This document shows positions 16,672-26,023 of a stretch of DNA of 64,000 nucleotides, one piece after another. This stretch comes from Geothrix rubra. Lineage in GTDB: Bacteria; Acidobacteriota; Holophagae; Holophagales; Holophagaceae. Below the pieces are notes generated by a model. That model was given only the letters and a program-made list of their open reading frames with translations. It was not told where the DNA came from and did not search any database. The translations under genes and the position numbers were made by a program. The stretch lies in the NCBI RefSeq assembly GCF_030268065.1, contig NZ_BSDD01000006.1:1-64000 (forward strand). The letters run 5' to 3'. How positions within the stretch are numbered: position 1 is the stretch's first letter; each line of letters starts with the position of its first letter.

Positions 16672-17220
16672 ATGGCGGATCCAATCAAACTGGCCTACTT
16701 CATGGCGGTGAAGGAAGGGGCGAGCTATCTCGGCGGTCTGCTGGTGACGGACCCCTCGGGCATCCCCCTGGATTTCCGTTACACGGAGCCCATCACCCCC
16801 ACGCGCCTGCAGAGCATCCTCTACGGGAAATCGCTGGAGCCGCACCTCAAGGAGGAGGTCATCCAGAAGACCCTCCTGAAGGAACTGAAGGCCGCGCCGG
16901 ACCTCTTCATCCTCAGCGCCACCGAGCTGGCCGGCGGCTGGTCGGGGGATCCGCGGTTCCCCGCCCTGGCGGTGCAGAAGAGCCAGGAGCAGCCCCTGGC
17001 CAGGCCGGGGGACGCGTTCCGCGCGGGTCCGCGGGAGCTGTTGCTGCAGGTGGCCGAGGGGGCTGCGCCGTTGCGGGTGATCTTCGCGTCTTCGGTGGAG
17101 GCCGCCGCGCAGGAGCAGGCCGTGCAGAAACTGCTGGAGGCCGGCTACCACATGGACCTCACCGAGCCCCTGGAGCGGGTCGCGGCGGCGCTCCAGAGCC
17201 TCGTCGTGAAGGAAGGCTGA
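16672..17220 (+). CDS. unknown protein, first gene of FHA-GGDEF-kinase operon
   Basis: Protein of 182 residues, not recognised. It has no signal peptide or membrane segment and reads as an alpha/beta domain (IKLAYFMAVKEGASYLGGLLVTD, PITPTRLQSILYGKSLEPHLKEEVIQKTLLKEL). GAGGGG precedes the ATG. Its stop codon overlaps the next ATG in an ATGA arrangement, so it is translationally coupled to the signalling operon that follows. A sensing or adaptor role for the cyclases and kinase is possible but is only inferred from position. Confidence 0.7.
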   Translation: MADPIKLAYFMAVKEGASYLGGLLVTDPSGIPLDFRYTEPITPTRLQSILYGKSLEPHLKEEVIQKTLLKELKAAPDLFILSATELAGGWSGDPRFPALAVQKSQEQPLARPGDAFRAGPRELLLQVAEGAAPLRVIFASSVEAAAQEQAVQKLLEAGYHMDLTEPLERVAAALQSLVVKEG

Positions 17221-18005
17221 TGCTGGGCAAGGTCCGGGATGCCGTGACCGACGCAGCGGAAACCCTGCGGCGGTTGTTCTCGGATCCCCCCGTCAGGGGC
17301 GTCCAGGCCGGACGGTTCGACGCCCAGGCCCGTGGCGGGGTGGCCCCTGCGGCGGCGGCGCGATCCGGCCTGGAGCCCCTGGCCGCCGCAGGCGCCGCCA
17401 TGCCGCCCCTGGTCGAAGCCGCAAGGCTCCGGGAACTCGAACCTTTCCAGGCCCGTCTCCGTTCCGAGGAGGGCTGGGCCCGATGGGGGGCCGAGGCCAC
17501 CGTGCTGAGGATGGCGCCGCTGGTCCCGGGGGTGGCGGACCGCGTGGCCGTGCCGCCGCTGCCGGCGCGGGCCGAGGTCCGTGGTCGGCACGATCCGCTG
17601 GCCCGGCCCGCCACGCGCCGGTCCGCGGAGCCGCTCCCCTCCCCGGCCTCCCGCCGGGTGGAGCCGGCCCTCGCCGGAGGGGGCTCCCGCCAGGGCCTGG
17701 AGGCCCTGCTCCAGCTCGCCGTGCCGGTGCAGGGGGAGGATATCCAGCGGCTGCCGAAGGGCCTCTGGATGCGCTACAGCCTCCAGATGGTGCGGGCCAC
17801 GGGGGAGAACGTGCGGAACCTGGAAGTACTGGGGCTCTACCACCTGCCGCGGAAGGGGGTGGCGGACCTGCGGCACGACGCGCGGCGGGGACGTATCCTG
17901 GTGCGCCTGGAGTCGGAGGCCGTGAAGGCCCCCCGCGTTCCCTTCATCCTGGCCCGCCGGAAGGACGACGGCGCGCTGCTCAGCTGCTACCTGGAGGAAC
18001 CGTGA
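17220..18005 (+). CDS. unknown protein, second gene of FHA-GGDEF-kinase operon
   Basis: Protein of 261 residues, not recognised. Residues 1-25 form an amphipathic helix (VRDAVTDAAETLRRLFSD). The middle, to about residue 160, is Pro/Ala/Arg-rich and probably disordered. The last 90 residues form a compact domain (QGLEALLQLAVPVQGEDIQRLPKGLWMRY..NLEVLGLYHLP..ILVRLESEAVKAPRVPFILARR). Its start overlaps the upstream stop by one base, and its stop TGA overlaps the GTG start of the next gene by 4 bp. Confidence 0.7.
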   Translation: MLGKVRDAVTDAAETLRRLFSDPPVRGVQAGRFDAQARGGVAPAAAARSGLEPLAAAGAAMPPLVEAARLRELEPFQARLRSEEGWARWGAEATVLRMAPLVPGVADRVAVPPLPARAEVRGRHDPLARPATRRSAEPLPSPASRRVEPALAGGGSRQGLEALLQLAVPVQGEDIQRLPKGLWMRYSLQMVRATGENVRNLEVLGLYHLPRKGVADLRHDARRGRILVRLESEAVKAPRVPFILARRKDDGALLSCYLEEP

Positions 18006-18958
18006 ATTCCAAGGGCGCCCGCAAGCCCACCGCCGCCTCCCTGCCGGCCACCTTCCCGGAGATGCCCACCGTGGTGCGGACGAAGGTCGAAGGCGAGGCG
18101 CCGTCGGAGGTCTCCGGCTGGGCGCTGGTGGCCTACGCGGGGGCCTCGCTGGGCCGGATCTTCCCCCTGGCCATGGGGGAGACCCTCATCGGCCGGGCGC
18201 CGAACGTGGCGGTGGCGCTCCTGGACAGCGAGGTCAGCCGCACCCATGCCCGCCTCCTGCTCGAGTCCGGGCCGGGGGGGACGCACCTCCACCTGGAGGA
18301 CCTGGGATCCACCAACGGCACCCGTGTGAACGGGGAGACCCTGCATGGAACCGTCGAGCTGAAGTCCGGCGACCGGCTGGGCATCGGCACCCACGTCCTG
18401 AAGCTGGTGGCCATGGATCCCCTGGAACGGGCCTTCCACGAGACCCTGCTGGACCTCAGCACCAAGGATCCCCTCACGGGTCTCGCCAACCGGGGGAAGG
18501 CCCTCGCGGAATTCCAGAACCGCTTCGGCCTCAGCCTCCGGTACGACCGCCCGCTCTCGGTGGTGATGTGCGACCTCGACCATTTCAAGCGCATCAACGA
18601 CACCTACGGCCACGGGGCGGGGGACTTCGTGCTCCAGGCCTTCGGGGAACGGGTGCGGGCCAACCTCCGGGAGGCGGACCTGGCGGGCCGCATCGGGGGC
18701 GAGGAGTTCCTGATGGTCCTGCCCGAGACCGACCTGGGAGGCGGGCGCCAGTTCGCCGAGCGCCTGCGGAAGGCGGTGGCGGCCCAGGCGGTGAACCTGC
18801 CCACGGGACCCCTCGAGGTGACCTGCAGCCTGGGCGTGGCCGAGCGGCTGGGGTCCGACATGGATCCCGGCCAGCTGCTGGCCCGGGTCGACGCCGCCCT
18901 CTACCTGGCCAAGACCGGGGGGCGGAACCGGGTCTGCGTCCACGCGCTTCTCGCCTAG
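18002..18958 (+). CDS. FHA domain diguanylate cyclase, copy 1
   Basis: Protein of 318 residues. An FHA domain at about residues 40-135 (TLIGRAPNVAV, SRTHARLLLE, LGSTNGTRVNG) keeps the Arg, Ser, His and Asn used to bind phosphothreonine. A GGDEF domain follows (residues about 155-315) with [21 protein letters not shown] and active site GGEEF, so it should make c-di-GMP. RxxD lies five residues before GGEEF, giving an intact inhibitory site. The GTG start is inside the previous gene's stop. The kinase gene downstream is a plausible source of the phosphothreonine ligand. Confidence 0.92.
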   Translation: MNSKGARKPTAASLPATFPEMPTVVRTKVEGEAPSEVSGWALVAYAGASLGRIFPLAMGETLIGRAPNVAVALLDSEVSRTHARLLLESGPGGTHLHLEDLGSTNGTRVNGETLHGTVELKSGDRLGIGTHVLKLVAMDPLERAFHETLLDLSTKDPLTGLANRGKALAEFQNRFGLSLRYDRPLSVVMCDLDHFKRINDTYGHGAGDFVLQAFGERVRANLREADLAGRIGGEEFLMVLPETDLGGGRQFAERLRKAVAAQAVNLPTGPLEVTCSLGVAERLGSDMDPGQLLARVDAALYLAKTGGRNRVCVHALLA

Positions 18959-18981
18959 GTCGAGGTAGACTCCAAGGGTCC

Positions 18982-19914
18982 ATGCCCCTCGACCCGAACC
19001 TCTCCGAGACCACCGCCTGGGATCCGGCCACCCGCGCCGCGGGGGAGATCCCGTCCGAGCCGGGCGGCGGGGAGCGCGAGTGGGCCCTCATCCGCTACGT
19101 GGGCCATCCCCTGGGGGAGCTGGTGCCGCTGCCCGCGGCGGGGCTCACCATCGGACGCTCCCAGGAGAACCTGCTCTGGCTGGACGAACCCGAAGTGAGC
19201 CGGCGCCATGCCCGGCTCGACGTGGCCCCGGGGGGTGGGGCCGTGGAGCTCCGCGACCTGGGCTCCACCAACGGGCTCTTCGTGAATGGCCGCAAGGTGG
19301 AGGCCCTCCAAGGGCCGGCGGTCCTGGTCCATGGCGACGTGCTCCGCGTGGGCAGCCACGCCTTCAAGCTCAAGCGGCTCGATGCCCTGGAGCGCCGGTA
19401 CCACGAGGCCGTCGTGGCGCAGACCACGGTGGATCCCCTCACGGGCGTCAACAACCGCGCCACGGTGCTGCACCAGCTGGAGAAGCACTGGGACCTGGCG
19501 CGCCGCCACCGCCGGCCCCTGTCCCTCATCCTCGCCGACCTGGACCACTTCAAGCGCATCAACGACACCTTCGGCCATGCCGCCGGGGACCAGGTGCTGC
19601 GCGTCTTCGGGGGCCTCCTGGCCGGCCGGCTGCGCGGCTCGGACCATGTGGGCCGGCTGGGCGGCGAGGAGTTCCTCATGGTGCTGCCCGAAACCACGGC
19701 GGCCATGGCCCTGAGCCTGGCGGAGGAGCTGCGCCGGAACCTGGAGCGGGAGCCGGTGGAGGTCCTGGGCCGTCCCCTGCTTCCCACCTGCAGCTTGGGC
19801 GTGGCGGAGCTGAAGCCGGGCGATCCGGACGGCGGGGCCCTGCTGGCGCGGGCCGACGCGGCGCTCTACCGGGCCAAGTCCGGGGGCCGGAACCGCAGCA
19901 TCCTGGCCCCATGA
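18982..19914 (+). CDS. FHA domain diguanylate cyclase, copy 2
   Basis: Protein of 310 residues with the same FHA-GGDEF plan as its upstream neighbour: FHA residues [31 protein letters not shown]; cyclase motifs [25 protein letters not shown] and GGEEF, with RxxD (RGSD) at the inhibitory site. The two are tandem duplicates that have diverged in the first 35 residues. AAGGG precedes ATG 18982. Its stop overlaps the kinase start by 4 bp (ATGA). Confidence 0.92.
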   Translation: MPLDPNLSETTAWDPATRAAGEIPSEPGGGEREWALIRYVGHPLGELVPLPAAGLTIGRSQENLLWLDEPEVSRRHARLDVAPGGGAVELRDLGSTNGLFVNGRKVEALQGPAVLVHGDVLRVGSHAFKLKRLDALERRYHEAVVAQTTVDPLTGVNNRATVLHQLEKHWDLARRHRRPLSLILADLDHFKRINDTFGHAAGDQVLRVFGGLLAGRLRGSDHVGRLGGEEFLMVLPETTAAMALSLAEELRRNLEREPVEVLGRPLLPTCSLGVAELKPGDPDGGALLARADAALYRAKSGGRNRSILAP

Positions 19915-21329
19915 ACGCCCTCAGGCCCCCGGCGCAGATCGGCAGCGTCCGCCTCCGGGAGCCCCTGGGCGAGGGCGGCATGGCCCTGGTCTTCCGGGGT
20001 GAGGATCGCTTCCGCCCGGAGGTCCAGTCCGCCGTGAAGCTCCTCCGGCCTGAGGTCCATGCCGACGAGATGCTGGTCCGGCGCTTCCTGCGGGAGGGCG
20101 AGGTGCTCACCCGCCTTTCGCATCCGCACCTGGTGGAGGTCTACGCCTACGGCCGCAGCGGCGCCTGGCCCTACCTGGTCATGGAGCTGCTGCCGGGCGG
20201 CAGCGTGAAGGCCTGCCGGGGCGAGGCCCCGGCCCGGCTCGTCCGCCGCCTCGTGCCGACCTGCGGTGCCCTGCAGGTGGCCCATGCGGCGGGCGTGGTG
20301 CATCGGGACCTCAAGCCCTCCAACCTGCTCTTCGCCGCGGACGGACGGCTGAAGGTGACGGATTTCGGCGTCTGCTTCTGGGAGGGGGCCGAAGGCCGCA
20401 CCCGGGCCACCCGCAGCCAGATGGTGGTGGGGACGCTGGGCTACATGGCCCCGGAGCAGCATGGCGATCCGCGCCGCGTGGATGGCCGCTGCGACGTGTA
20501 CGCCCTGGGCGCCATCCTCTACGAATTCACCACAGGCCAGGCCTACGCCCAGGTCCAGCTGCCCCCGGCCGCGGCGCGACCGGGCTTCCCCCCGCGGCTG
20601 GCCGGGCTGATCCTGCGCTGCCTCCAGCCGGATCCCGCCCGGCGGACACCGGACATGGCCACGCTCGGACAGGAGCTGTCGGACTGGCTGGAGAGCGCCG
20701 AGGCCGCGGGCTGGGGCGAGGAGCCCCTTCCGGGCTATCGATTGGAGGACCGCGAGACCGCCACCGTCGCCGCGCCGCGCCGGGACGAGGGGCCGGAGGT
20801 CCGGCTGGCGCCCTACCTGGATGCCCTGGGCACCGGGCCCGTGGGCGTGCGCCGGGCCGCCGCGGAGGGGCTTCGGGCTGCCGCCCGGCCGGGCGACGGT
20901 CCCTGGCTCCTGGCGGCCCTCGGGGCCGCGCCGGAGGGCGCCCGCTTCGCCCTGGCCCTGGCCCTGGGGGACGTGGGCGAGGCCGGGGCCCTGGCGGCCC
21001 TGCTGGCCCTGCTGCCGGATCCCTTCGCCCAGCGGGAGGCCGCCGAGGCCGCCGCCGCCCTGGCCCTGCGGTCCGACCGCGCCGCCGAGGCCCTGGCCGC
21101 CCTGCGGGAGCCGGGACTGGGCGCCCCCTGGCGATGGGCGCCCCGGGCAACCCTGGGCGATGGGGCCTGGGTCGAGGCCCTCCGCGCCGCCTGGCCGGGC
21201 CTCAATGCCCCTTTGCGGCTGCAGGCCCTGGAAGCCGCCCGCCGCCTGCCGGAGGACCTCCGCGCGGCGGTCAAGGCCTTCACCCCCGGAGCCAGCGGCA
21301 CGCTCCGGGCCCTCTGGGACGATCTCTGA
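19911..21329 (+). CDS. Hanks-type serine/threonine protein kinase with HEAT-like C-terminus
   Basis: Protein of 472 residues. The kinase domain (residues about 10-270) has the glycine loop LGEGGMALVF, catalytic Lys43, HRDLKPSN at 131-138, DFG at 151-153, and APEQ; all catalytic residues are present. After a linker, residues about 300-470 form Ala/Leu-rich helical repeats of HEAT or Armadillo type (VRRAAAEGLRAAARPGDGPWLLAALGAAPEG...). There is no membrane segment, so it is a soluble kinase. Position at the end of an operon with two FHA proteins suggests that it phosphorylates partners read by FHA domains. Confidence 0.9.
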   Translation: MNALRPPAQIGSVRLREPLGEGGMALVFRGEDRFRPEVQSAVKLLRPEVHADEMLVRRFLREGEVLTRLSHPHLVEVYAYGRSGAWPYLVMELLPGGSVKACRGEAPARLVRRLVPTCGALQVAHAAGVVHRDLKPSNLLFAADGRLKVTDFGVCFWEGAEGRTRATRSQMVVGTLGYMAPEQHGDPRRVDGRCDVYALGAILYEFTTGQAYAQVQLPPAAARPGFPPRLAGLILRCLQPDPARRTPDMATLGQELSDWLESAEAAGWGEEPLPGYRLEDRETATVAAPRRDEGPEVRLAPYLDALGTGPVGVRRAAAEGLRAAARPGDGPWLLAALGAAPEGARFALALALGDVGEAGALAALLALLPDPFAQREAAEAAAALALRSDRAAEALAALREPGLGAPWRWAPRATLGDGAWVEALRAAWPGLNAPLRLQALEAARRLPEDLRAAVKAFTPGASGTLRALWDDL

Positions 21330-21340
21330 CGGAGCCCGAC

Positions 21341-22168
21341 ATGACGAACCCCATGCCCGCCTTCACCGCCCTCGCCGTCCGGGTCGAGGACCACATCGCC
21401 CAGGTCCACCTGGACCGCCCCGACAAGGCCAACGCCCTGAACGAGGCCCTGTGGCAGGAGCTGCGCACGGTCATGGCCTGGGCCGACGCCACACACGAGG
21501 TGCGGGTGGTGGTGCTGGCGGGGCACGGGAAGCACTTCTGCTCGGGCATCGACCTGGCCATGCTCATGGGCGTGCAGCAGGCCATCAAGGACGAGTGCCC
21601 GGGCCGCACCAACGAGAACCTCCGCCGCGCCATCCTCGACCTGCAGGACTGCCTCACCAGCCTGGAGCGCTGCCGCAAGCCCGTGCTGGCCGCCATCCAC
21701 GGCGCCTGCGTGGGCGGCGGGCTGGATCTCGTGGCGGCGGCGGACCTGCGCTACTGCTCCGCGGAAGCCCACTTCTCCATCAAGGAGATCGAGCTCGGCA
21801 TGGTGGCGGACGTGGGCACCCTCCAGCGGTTGCCGAAGCTGGTGGCGCCGGGCCTCGTGCGCGAATGGGCCTACACGGGCCGGAAGATCCTGGCCGAGGA
21901 GGCCCGGGCCTGCGGGCTGGTGAACCGCGTGTTCGACACGCCCGAAGCCCTGGCGGCCGGCGTGCTGGAGCTGGCGCGGACCATCGCGGCCCGCTCCCCC
22001 CTCTCCATCCGCGGCACCAAGGAGATGCTGAACCACGCCCGGGACCACAGCGTGGCCGACGGCCTGGCCCACATCGCCACCTGGAACGCCGCCATGCTGG
22101 TGTCCCAGGACATCCAGGCGGCGATGATGGCCAGCATGAGCCGACAGACGCCGGAATTCCGGGACTGA
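21341..22168 (+). CDS. crotonase-family enoyl-CoA hydratase/isomerase, ECH1-like
   Basis: Protein of 275 residues of the crotonase fold. The segment GACVGGGLDLVAAADLRYCSAEAHFSIKEIELGMVADVGTLQRLPK closely follows ECH1, the delta(3,5)-delta(2,4)-dienoyl-CoA isomerase, including the acidic residues of that active site. CSGIDL forms part of the oxyanion hole region. It acts in oxidation of unsaturated acyl-CoAs. It starts 11 bp after the kinase stop and may share its transcript, but the functional link is unclear. Confidence 0.9.
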   Translation: MTNPMPAFTALAVRVEDHIAQVHLDRPDKANALNEALWQELRTVMAWADATHEVRVVVLAGHGKHFCSGIDLAMLMGVQQAIKDECPGRTNENLRRAILDLQDCLTSLERCRKPVLAAIHGACVGGGLDLVAAADLRYCSAEAHFSIKEIELGMVADVGTLQRLPKLVAPGLVREWAYTGRKILAEEARACGLVNRVFDTPEALAAGVLELARTIAARSPLSIRGTKEMLNHARDHSVADGLAHIATWNAAMLVSQDIQAAMMASMSRQTPEFRD

Positions 22169-22178
22169 AGGGCGGGGG

Positions 22179-25100
22179 TCAGCGGGCCAGGAGGGACTGG
22201 AGCTCCGCCTTCAGGCGCTCGGCGGCCCGCACCTGGGCGGGTGTGGGGGCGACATCCGCCTGCTGGGTGAGCACGAGCAGGGTGCCCAGCTGGCCGTTGA
22301 GGGCCTTCAGCTTGTCCACGGGGATGAACCGGCCGGCCGTGCCCTGGGCCACCGCCCGGTGGCTCAGGGCCATGGCGGCCGCGAGGGTCCGGCCCAGGTC
22401 GTACTGCCGGGCCAGATCGGCGGCCGGGGTCGTGACGCGGGGATCCATGCGGACCAGGAGGGGCTGCTCGGAGACCTTCCCGTCCACCGTGAGGCGCACC
22501 CGGTAGTCGCCGGGGGGCACCAGGACCCCCTGGGGTTCCAGGGGCGTGTCCTCCGGCTCGGCGGCCATGGTGGGCTCGTGGCGGAAGGCGGGCGGGGCGG
22601 CCAGGCGCAGGTCCCACACGAAGCGGTGCATGCCGGCGGCGGCAGGCAGGGCCTGGGGCGGCCGGATCCAGAAGGACGGGACGTTCAGGGTCGTGGGATC
22701 GACGGCCTTGGGCCGGTCCTGGCTGTCGAAGGTGCGCAGGACCTCGCCCTGGGCGTCGAGGATCTCCAGCCGGACCTCCTTCGCGGGGGCCTTCAGCCAG
22801 AAGTCCAGCAGGGCGCCGTCCGGGGGGTTCTCGCCCGCGGGCTCCTCCGGCGGCAGGGGCGTGTCGGTGTTCAGGCTGGCGCGCCAGCGCAGGGCCGCCT
22901 GGGGCCGGAAGAGGTGGACCGGAGCGGCGGCCAGGTCCGGGGTCAGCTCGCGGAGGGGCGCCACGTCGTCGAGGATCCAGAAGGAGCGGCCGTGTGTGGC
23001 CACCACGAGGTCGTCGTCATGCACCACCAGATCGCGGATGGAGGTGGCGGGCAGGTTCCGCCGGAGGGACTGCCAGTGCTCCCCGGCGTCGAAGCTCACG
23101 TAGACCGACTGCTCGGTGCCGGCGTAGAGCAGGCCAGGCCGCACGGGATCCTCGCGCACGACGTTGACGGGCCCGTCGGCCGGCAGGCCGGCCACGACCT
23201 CCTGCCAGGTGGCCCCGCCGTCGCGGGTGCGCAGGAGGTGCGGGCGCAGGTCGTCCAGGCGGAGGGCGTTCACGGCCGCGTAGCAGGTGCTCGGGTCGAA
23301 GCGGGAGGCTTCCAGGCCTGCGATCTTGCTCCAGGGGGGCAGGCCCTTCGGCGTCACGTCCCGCCAGCTCTTGCCGCCGTCGCGGGTGACGTGGATGAGG
23401 CCGTCGTCCGTGCCGGCCCAGATCAGGTTCCCGTCCTTCGGCGAAGGCGCCAGGGCGTAGATGACCCCGCGCCGGCCGATCTTCGCCGCCGGCGTGCCCG
23501 CGTAGGTGCCCACGCAGGGGGGGGTGGGCAGGTCCGTGCGGGAGAGGTCCGGGCTGAGGACGTCCCAGGTCTGCCCGCCGTCGGTGGTCTTGAAGAGCAC
23601 GTTGCCGGCCAGGTAGAGCGTATGCGGATCCACCGGCGAGAACATCAGGGGCATGGTGCGCAGGAAGCGCCAGCCGCCCTGGCGCAGCGGATCGGGGGAG
23701 ACGTCCACGGTCTGCCCCGTGCGCCGGTCGAAGCGGGTGGCCTTGCCGCCGTAGATCAGGTCGGGGTGCAGGGGATCGGGCGCCACGTAGCCGTATTCCT
23801 CCACCCCCACGGGGTGCCAGTCGCGGAAGGTGATGGCGCCGCTGTCGCCGCGGCTGCGGATGCCCACGGACCCGCTCTCCTGCTGCCCGCCGTACACGCG
23901 GTAGGGGAACTGGCGGTCTGTGGCCACATGGTAGAACTGCGCCGTGGGCTGGTTGTACCAGCTGCTCCAGGTCTTCCCGCCATTCACCGTGAGCGTGGCG
24001 CCCTGGTCGGCGCCCAGGAGGATCTGCTGCGGGTCCTTCGGGTTGATCCAGATGCTGTGGTAGTCGTCCCCGCCGGGCGCGCCCTTGAGGGCCGTCCAGG
24101 TGCGTCCGCCGTCCGTGGAGCGGTAGGTGGAGGTGTTGGCGGCGTAGACCAGGTCCGGGTTCCGGGGGTCCACGCGGATCTCCGCGAAGTCGTCGCCCCG
24201 GCCGGAGACACGGCGTTCGGCGTTCACGCGGGTCCAGGTCCCGCCGCCGTCCTCGGAGCGGTAGGTGCCCCGGCCTTCCCGGGCCTCCACCTGGGCGTAG
24301 AGGCGGGAGGGCCGGCTGGGGGCCACGGCGAAGCCGATGCGGCCCAGGCCCTGGGCGGCGCCGGGCAGCCCCTTGCCGAGGGGGCGCCAGGTGGTGCCGC
24401 CGTCCGTGGACTTGTAGAGTCCGCTGCCGCCGCCGCTGAACTCGCCGTCCTCCCAGGGGGCCTGGCGGGCGGCCCAGAGGGCGGCGTACAGGGTGTTCGG
24501 GTTGGAGGGATCGAAGGCCAGGGCCACGGCGCCCGTGTCCGCGTCCTTGAAGAGGACCTTCTGGAAGGTGCGCCCGCCATCCAGGCTGCGGAACACGCCC
24601 CGCTCGGCGTTCGGGCCGTAGGGGTGGCCCAGCGCGGCCACGAAGAGGCGGTCGGGGTTCTTCGGGTCCACGAGGATCGCCGGGATCTGCTGGGCGTCCC
24701 GCAGGCCGAGGTGGGTCCAGGTCCGGCCGGCGTCCGTGGACTTGTAGATCCCGTTGCCCACGCTCAGGTCGGGGCGCTGGAGGCCCTCGCCGCTGCCGGC
24801 GTAGATCACGTCCGGGTTCGAGGGGGCCACGGCCAAGGCGCCGATGGAGCCCGTGGGCTGGCCGTCGAAGATGGGGGTCCAGGTCCGGCCGAAGTCCGTG
24901 CTCCTCCAGATGCCGCCGTTGTTGGGCGCCATGTAGAAGAGGCCCAGACGGTCCGGAACCCCCTCGGCGGCCACCGTACGCCCCCCCCGGAAGGGGCCGA
25001 TGCAGCGCCAGCGCAGGCCCTGGAGCAGGGCGGGGTCGGCGGGCTGGGCCAGGGCCGGGGTCAGCAGCAGGGCGGCGAGCAGGGAGGGGCGGATCGGCAC
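22179..25100 (-). CDS. exported BNR/sortilin-type beta-propeller repeat protein
   Basis: Protein of about 973 residues with a signal peptide (IRPSLLAALLLTPALAQ). It contains at least ten BNR-type repeats of the form S-T-D-G-G-x-T-W (RSTDFGRTW, KSTDAGRTW, RSLDGGRTF, KSTDGGTTW, RSEDGGGTW, RSTDGGRTW, KTTDGGQTW, RTRDGGATW), as in sialidases and VPS10/sortilin propellers. The C-terminal 250 residues form strand domains and a helical tail. No sialidase catalytic set is obvious, so glycosidase activity should not be assumed. The start is GTG 25100, with GGAG five bases upstream; no in-frame ATG precedes the signal peptide. Confidence 0.85.
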   Translation of the reverse strand: MPIRPSLLAALLLTPALAQPADPALLQGLRWRCIGPFRGGRTVAAEGVPDRLGLFYMAPNNGGIWRSTDFGRTWTPIFDGQPTGSIGALAVAPSNPDVIYAGSGEGLQRPDLSVGNGIYKSTDAGRTWTHLGLRDAQQIPAILVDPKNPDRLFVAALGHPYGPNAERGVFRSLDGGRTFQKVLFKDADTGAVALAFDPSNPNTLYAALWAARQAPWEDGEFSGGGSGLYKSTDGGTTWRPLGKGLPGAAQGLGRIGFAVAPSRPSRLYAQVEAREGRGTYRSEDGGGTWTRVNAERRVSGRGDDFAEIRVDPRNPDLVYAANTSTYRSTDGGRTWTALKGAPGGDDYHSIWINPKDPQQILLGADQGATLTVNGGKTWSSWYNQPTAQFYHVATDRQFPYRVYGGQQESGSVGIRSRGDSGAITFRDWHPVGVEEYGYVAPDPLHPDLIYGGKATRFDRRTGQTVDVSPDPLRQGGWRFLRTMPLMFSPVDPHTLYLAGNVLFKTTDGGQTWDVLSPDLSRTDLPTPPCVGTYAGTPAAKIGRRGVIYALAPSPKDGNLIWAGTDDGLIHVTRDGGKSWRDVTPKGLPPWSKIAGLEASRFDPSTCYAAVNALRLDDLRPHLLRTRDGGATWQEVVAGLPADGPVNVVREDPVRPGLLYAGTEQSVYVSFDAGEHWQSLRRNLPATSIRDLVVHDDDLVVATHGRSFWILDDVAPLRELTPDLAAAPVHLFRPQAALRWRASLNTDTPLPPEEPAGENPPDGALLDFWLKAPAKEVRLEILDAQGEVLRTFDSQDRPKAVDPTTLNVPSFWIRPPQALPAAAGMHRFVWDLRLAAPPAFRHEPTMAAEPEDTPLEPQGVLVPPGDYRVRLTVDGKVSEQPLLVRMDPRVTTPAADLARQYDLGRTLAAAMALSHRAVAQGTAGRFIPVDKLKALNGQLGTLLVLTQQADVAPTPAQVRAAERLKAELQSLLAR

Positions 25101-25207
25101 GGGGGCTCCGGGAGGGTCCTCCACCCTAGCCGGGGTCGGGGCCCGGATAAACCTCCTACGAAAACAGCCGTAGCCCCCCAAGGCTCTCTGACAACCAGGA
25201 GGATTCC

Positions 25208-26023
25208 ATGTCCCTCAACCGGTCCCTGACCCGGCCGCTCGCGGCCCTCGCCCTTGCCCTGGCGCCCCTCGCGGCCCAGTCCGTGGTCATCCAACCCGCC
25301 AAGGCGGAGAAGGCCACGGAGACCCGCACGGTCCCGTTGGCCGCCGGCAGCACCCTCCGGGTGCACAACCTCAACGGCCATATCCGGGTGGAGGCCTGGG
25401 ATCGGGCCGAGGTGCAGTTCACCGGCGAGTTCAAGCCCAGCAGCGAAGGCGAGCAGGTGAAGGTGGTCCTGGAACCCGCCTCCGGCGGATTGGACATCCG
25501 GGGCGAATATCCCAAGCACGACGGCTGGGGCTCCTACCGCGGGCCCCAGTGCCAGATGACCCTCAAGGTGCCCCGGGAGGTCCGTCCCACCCTGGACACC
25601 GTCAACGGCGAGATCAGCCTCACGGGCACCCGCGGGGAGGCCGCCCTCACCACCGTGAACGGGGCGGTCCGTGCCTCTGGCCTGGACGCGGCCCTCAAGG
25701 CGAAGACGGTGAACGGGACCGTCACGCTGGACCAGGTATCCGGGCCCCTGGACCTGGGGACGGTGAATGGCGCGATCAAGGGCTCGGGCCTGGACGGGAA
25801 GGGCGGGGGCATCAAGGCCGAGGCGGTGAACGGGGCCATCCACCTGCAGCTCGCGGGCCTCAAGGGGCGGCTGAAGGCCTCCACCATGAACGGGGACATC
25901 TCCTTCAGCGCCAAGGGCGCGGAGCAGGTGGAGATCAAGAAGCACCGGGTCAGTGCGGTCTTCCCCGGGTCGGACCAGGTCATCGAGGTGAGCACCGTGA
26001 ACGGGGGCATCCGCCTGGACTAG
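25208..26023 (+). CDS. DUF4097 family beta-solenoid protein, paralog 2
   Basis: Exported protein of 271 residues. Signal peptide (RPLAALALALAPLAAQS), then a strand domain (LAAGSTLRVHNLNGHIRVEAWDRAEVQF) and six or more repeats with TVNG or variants (LDTVNGEI, LTTVNGAV, AKTVNGTV, LGTVNGAI, AEAVNGAI, ASTMNGDI, VSTVNGGI). It shares the plan and N-terminal domain of the 11027-11932 protein but lacks its proline linker and uses TVNG instead of TTNG. AGGAGG lies seven bases before ATG. A terminator hairpin follows. Confidence 0.85.
   Translation: MSLNRSLTRPLAALALALAPLAAQSVVIQPAKAEKATETRTVPLAAGSTLRVHNLNGHIRVEAWDRAEVQFTGEFKPSSEGEQVKVVLEPASGGLDIRGEYPKHDGWGSYRGPQCQMTLKVPREVRPTLDTVNGEISLTGTRGEAALTTVNGAVRASGLDAALKAKTVNGTVTLDQVSGPLDLGTVNGAIKGSGLDGKGGGIKAEAVNGAIHLQLAGLKGRLKASTMNGDISFSAKGAEQVEIKKHRVSAVFPGSDQVIEVSTVNGGIRLD

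Noticed and set aside
22359-25229. A 956-codon frame antisense to the BNR-repeat gene
   Set aside because: It is low-complexity Gly/Ala/Val/Arg sequence that mirrors the repeats of the real gene; it shows no family motif.
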